A DNA stretch of 64,000 nt from the NCBI RefSeq assembly GCF_036711975.1, contig NC_091976.1, positions 6,138,001-6,202,000 of the forward strand. Direction: 5' to 3'. Each line of letters opens with the position of its first letter. Position 1 is the stretch's first letter. The position numbers and the translations under genes are program-made. Source of the DNA: Onthophagus taurus. Taxonomy: Eukaryota; Arthropoda; Insecta; Coleoptera; Scarabaeidae. Of this stretch, positions 63,593-64,000 are shown one piece after another. A model generated the notes under the pieces. That model saw nothing but the letters and a program-made list of their open reading frames with translations, was not told the DNA's origin and searched no databases.

Positions 63593-64000
63593 CTTTATTT
63601 TAATTAATTCAAATAAATACGAAACAATTAACATAAAAAAATTTAAATGCAATTTAACTCTCAACACTGTTCTACAACGTTGTCAATTTGTCAAATGACT
63701 CAGGTAAGCTGGTGAGATTTCAGGGTTATTGTGGGTTCAACACTTGAGTAAACGAGTACAAAAATAAATAAGTAAATTTTTACAAAACTGAGTGAAATAA
63801 TTAAAAATATTAACTTGTAATTAATACGAAGTAAATGAATTAACCAGTTTTAATAATTGTATTATACGTAATGAAATTGTAATAACATAACCAAACAAAA
63901 TAATAACTCAAATTAATCGTATTTAAGGAAATGAAATTTTAAGTGAAAGTTAAAATCAAAACAACGAACAACAATGAAATTGAAAATTATAACTTACAAT
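63593..64000. other. AT-rich, no recognised feature
   Basis: AT-rich sequence of about 400 bases without open frames or repeats that I can identify. Confidence 0.45.

Noticed and set aside
1..64000. CRISPR arrays, tRNA or rRNA genes
   Set aside because: No regularly spaced direct repeats and no cloverleaf-like or rRNA-like sequence were seen; the repeats found are TE ends.

Overview
This window looks like arthropod, probably insect, nuclear DNA. It is AT-rich, and essentially everything recognisable is transposable-element (TE) sequence of lineages common in insects: Jockey- and R1-type non-LTR elements, gypsy-type LTR elements, a Penelope-like element (PLE), P-superfamily, hAT, pogo, Tc1/mariner, Merlin, piggyBac, Harbinger and Crypton elements. 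I found no convincing host gene, tRNA, rRNA or CRISPR array. The species cannot be named from the sequence alone.

Layout. 1-4.8 kb: fragments of a Crypton-like recombinase, a hAT-like gene, Jockey and R1-type reverse transcriptases, and a possible 1.7 kb LTR. 4.8-10.0 kb: a gypsy-type element (gag, pol, three LTR copies, 5-bp target duplication) inserted in a Jockey fragment. 10.3-17.4 kb: a pogo-like element holding a MITE and a Jockey element that is itself split by a mariner. 17.4-18.1 kb: a coiled-coil ORF1 fragment and the first exon of a Harbinger transposase. 18.4-29.6 kb: three different P-superfamily elements; P3 sits in the THAP exon of P1, and an intact hAT sits in P2. 29.6-35.2 kb: a long hairpin, a mariner-like and a Tc1-like remnant, an unclassified TE domain, a Jockey end and a PLE endonuclease. 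35.2-50.8 kb: two Merlin copies. Copy 1 is split by a pogo element. Copy 2 is split by a piggyBac, which contains a DUF7869-type DNA transposon, which contains a second, intact piggyBac. 50.8-64 kb: more hAT, Jockey, gypsy, SAMD3-like, piggyBac and Tc1 remnants, and a third, deleted Merlin copy carrying a young but defective gypsy element.

Three results stand out. First, the DUF7869-type gene can be followed through introns and across a piggyBac insertion, and lies between terminal inverted repeats with iterated subterminal motifs. That makes it an autonomous-type DNA transposon of a poorly described (possibly Sola-like) kind. Second, the Merlin copies act as natural empty sites for each other, so three insertions can be proven to the base. 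Third, about 32 of 35 coding units whose strand can be read point to the minus strand. This bias is what a uni-strand piRNA cluster read from the plus strand (flamenco-like), or a long plus-strand host intron, would produce.
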